Assembly: GCA_002314885.1 (NCBI GenBank)
Contig: DCHT01000007.1
Location: forward strand, 34,172-50,522
Source: Bacteroidales bacterium UBA1745
Lineage (GTDB): Bacteria > Bacteroidota > Bacteroidia > Bacteroidales > UBA932
Length of the DNA stretch: 16,351 nucleotides
Direction of reading: 5' to 3'
A program made the position numbers and the translations under genes. The notes beneath the pieces are model-generated. The model saw only the letters and a list, made by a program, of their open reading frames with translations. It had not been told where the DNA came from and ran no database searches. Positions 14,876-16,351 of this stretch are shown here, piece after piece. Position 1 is the stretch's first letter; each line of letters begins with the position of its first letter.

Positions 14876-16351
14876 ATGGGAAAGATTATTGGTATTGACC
14901 TCGGAACTACGAACTCTTGCGTAGCCGTAATGGAAGGAAATGAACCTACCGTCATCATCAACAACGAAGGACAGCGCACTACTCCTTCAGTAGTGGCATT
15001 CGCCGACGGCGGTGAAAGGAAGATTGGTAACCCTGCAAAGCGTCAGGCAATCACAAACCCTCATAAGACCGTGTTCTCAATCAAGAGGTTCATGGGTGAG
15101 ACTTATGATCAGGTTGGAAAGGAGATCTCACGTGTGCCTTATCCAGTCGAGAGAGGTGACAACAACACTCCTCGAGTAAGCATCGACGGCCGTCTCTACA
15201 CTCCACAGGAGATCTCAGCAATGATTCTCCAGAAGATGAAGAAGACCGCAGAGGAGTATCTCCGCCAGGAGGTTACTGAGGCAGTCATCACTGTGCCTGC
15301 ATACTTCTCAGACAGCCAGCGTCAGGCAACTAAGGAAGCCGGCCGCATCGCAGGTCTCGACGTTAAGCGTATCATCAACGAGCCTACCGCTGCAGCTCTT
15401 GCATACGGCCTCGACAAGAAGAACAAGGATATGAAGGTCGCTGTATATGACCTCGGTGGCGGTACATTCGATGTATCCATCCTCGAGCTCGGCGACGGTG
15501 TATTCGAGGTTCTCGCAACCTCTGGTGACACCCACCTCGGAGGTGACGACTTCGACCAGGTAATCATCGAGTGGCTCGCTCGCGAGTTCGCAATGGAGAA
15601 TGGTGGAATCGACCTCAAGAAGGATCCTATGGCACTCCAGAGACTCAAGGAGGCTGCTGAGAAGGCTAAGATCGAGCTTTCCAACCAGTCTTCAACAGAG
15701 ATCAACCTGCCTTACATTATGGCAGTGGACGGTATGCCTAAGCACCTTGTGAAGACCCTTACCCGTGCTAAGTTCGAGCAGCTTGCCGACGAGCTTATCC
15801 AGGCAACTGTAGGTCCTTGCCGCGAGGCTCTCAACAAGGCCGGACTCCAGCCTTCACAGATTGACGAGGTTCTCCTCGTGGGCGGTTCAACCCGTATCCC
15901 TGCAATCCAGGAGATCGTGAAGAAGTTCTTCGGCAAGGAGCCTAACCGCTCAGTAAACCCTGACGAGGTTGTGGCTATCGGTGCAGCAATCCAGGGCGGC
16001 GTCCTCGCAGGCGACGTGAAGGATGTCCTCCTCCTCGATGTAACTCCGCTTTCACTCGGTATCGAGACCCTCGGCGGTGTGATGACCAAGCTCATCGACG
16101 CAAACACCACTATTCCTACCAAGAAGAGCCAGGTATTCTCAACCGCAGCTGACAACCAGCCTTCAGTTGACATCCACGTCCTCCAGGGCGAGCGCTCAAT
16201 GGCAAAGGACAACAAGACCATCGGTCAGTTCCACCTTGACGGAATTGCACCTGCACCACGTGGCGTCCCTCAGATCGAGGTTACCTTCGACATCGACGCC
16301 AACGGCATACTCAACGTATCCGCTCTCGACAAGGCTACCGGCAAGGAGCAG
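14876..16351 (+). CDS. dnaK: Molecular chaperone DnaK (Hsp70), 3' end cut by window edge
   Basis: DnaK is the ATP-driven Hsp70 chaperone that works with DnaJ and GrpE on unfolded proteins in the cytoplasm. The visible 492 codons cover the whole nucleotide-binding domain and most of the substrate-binding beta domain. All three Hsp70 signatures are present: IDLGTTNS (6-13), YDLGGGTFDVSI (about 192-203) and VLLVGGSTRIPAIQ (about 331-344). The interdomain linker DVLLLDVTPLSLG follows, then the beta domain ending near NGILNVSALDKATGKEQ. About 140 residues, the lid, lie beyond the right edge. No grpE or dnaJ is seen upstream, so dnaK begins its own unit, divergent from the pseudouridine synthase gene. 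Codon choice differs from its neighbours: by hand count serine is TCA in 13 of 22 cases and proline CCT in 20 of 24, as expected for a highly expressed gene. Confidence 0.99.
   Translation, partial: MGKIIGIDLGTTNSCVAVMEGNEPTVIINNEGQRTTPSVVAFADGGERKIGNPAKRQAITNPHKTVFSIKRFMGETYDQVGKEISRVPYPVERGDNNTPRVSIDGRLYTPQEISAMILQKMKKTAEEYLRQEVTEAVITVPAYFSDSQRQATKEAGRIAGLDVKRIINEPTAAALAYGLDKKNKDMKVAVYDLGGGTFDVSILELGDGVFEVLATSGDTHLGGDDFDQVIIEWLAREFAMENGGIDLKKDPMALQRLKEAAEKAKIELSNQSSTEINLPYIMAVDGMPKHLVKTLTRAKFEQLADELIQATVGPCREALNKAGLQPSQIDEVLLVGGSTRIPAIQEIVKKFFGKEPNRSVNPDEVVAIGAAIQGGVLAGDVKDVLLLDVTPLSLGIETLGGVMTKLIDANTTIPTKKSQVFSTAADNQPSVDIHVLQGERSMAKDNKTIGQFHLDGIAPAPRGVPQIEVTFDIDANGILNVSALDKATGKEQ

Noticed and set aside
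1..16351. Mobile elements, CRISPR arrays, tRNA or rRNA genes
   Set aside because: No transposase, integrase, terminal inverted repeats, spaced repeats or cloverleaf-like sequence was seen; gaps between genes are short and accounted for.

Overview
The window reads as a chromosomal segment of a Bacteroidota (Bacteroidales-type) bacterium with moderately high GC. The grounds are a complete-order Na+-NQR operon whose NqrF insert resembles Bacteroidetes forms, two outer-surface lipoproteins of fimbrillin-associated types (DUF4493/DUF6359-like and FimB/Mfa2/DUF4906-like) that are characteristic of gut Bacteroidales, TAnnTTTG-like -7 promoter elements, and A-rich translation starts. A Rikenellaceae/Alistipes-like or related gut lineage would fit, but I cannot place the genus from sequence alone.

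Layout. Positions 1-5809 (minus strand) hold nqrABCDEF, read right to left, with the last ~30 residues of NqrF cut off by the left edge. These genes encode the six-subunit sodium-pumping NADH:quinone oxidoreductase; NqrB and NqrC carry the SGAT flavinylation motif, NqrD and NqrE the paired membrane cysteines, and NqrF the 2Fe-2S, FAD and NADH sites. Across a 78-bp divergent spacer, a PcrA/UvrD-type helicase runs on the plus strand (5888-8305). A 252-bp gap (8306-8558) then holds a consensus-like promoter, an intrinsic terminator and a tandem 11-bp repeat. It leads into a translationally coupled (ATGA) pair of predicted surface lipoproteins (8559-9617 and 9614-11992). The second lipoprotein gene ends tail-to-tail with an OPT-family transporter gene, the two stop codons sharing one CTAG. 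The OPT gene (11989-13962) lies downstream of an RluA-family pseudouridine synthase (13981-14712), and the two probably form one minus-strand operon. A 163-bp divergent region separates these from dnaK (14876 to the right edge, 492 codons visible).

Most of the window is core metabolism and housekeeping. The accessory part is the lipoprotein pair with its upstream regulatory region; no major fimbrillin gene is present nearby, so it looks like an orphan surface-adhesin or surface-structure cassette. I see no tRNA, rRNA, CRISPR array, insertion sequence, integrase or phage gene. I did not find a clearly new multi-gene system. The best candidates for something undescribed are the lipoprotein pair and the short promoter-plus-terminator unit just upstream of it.
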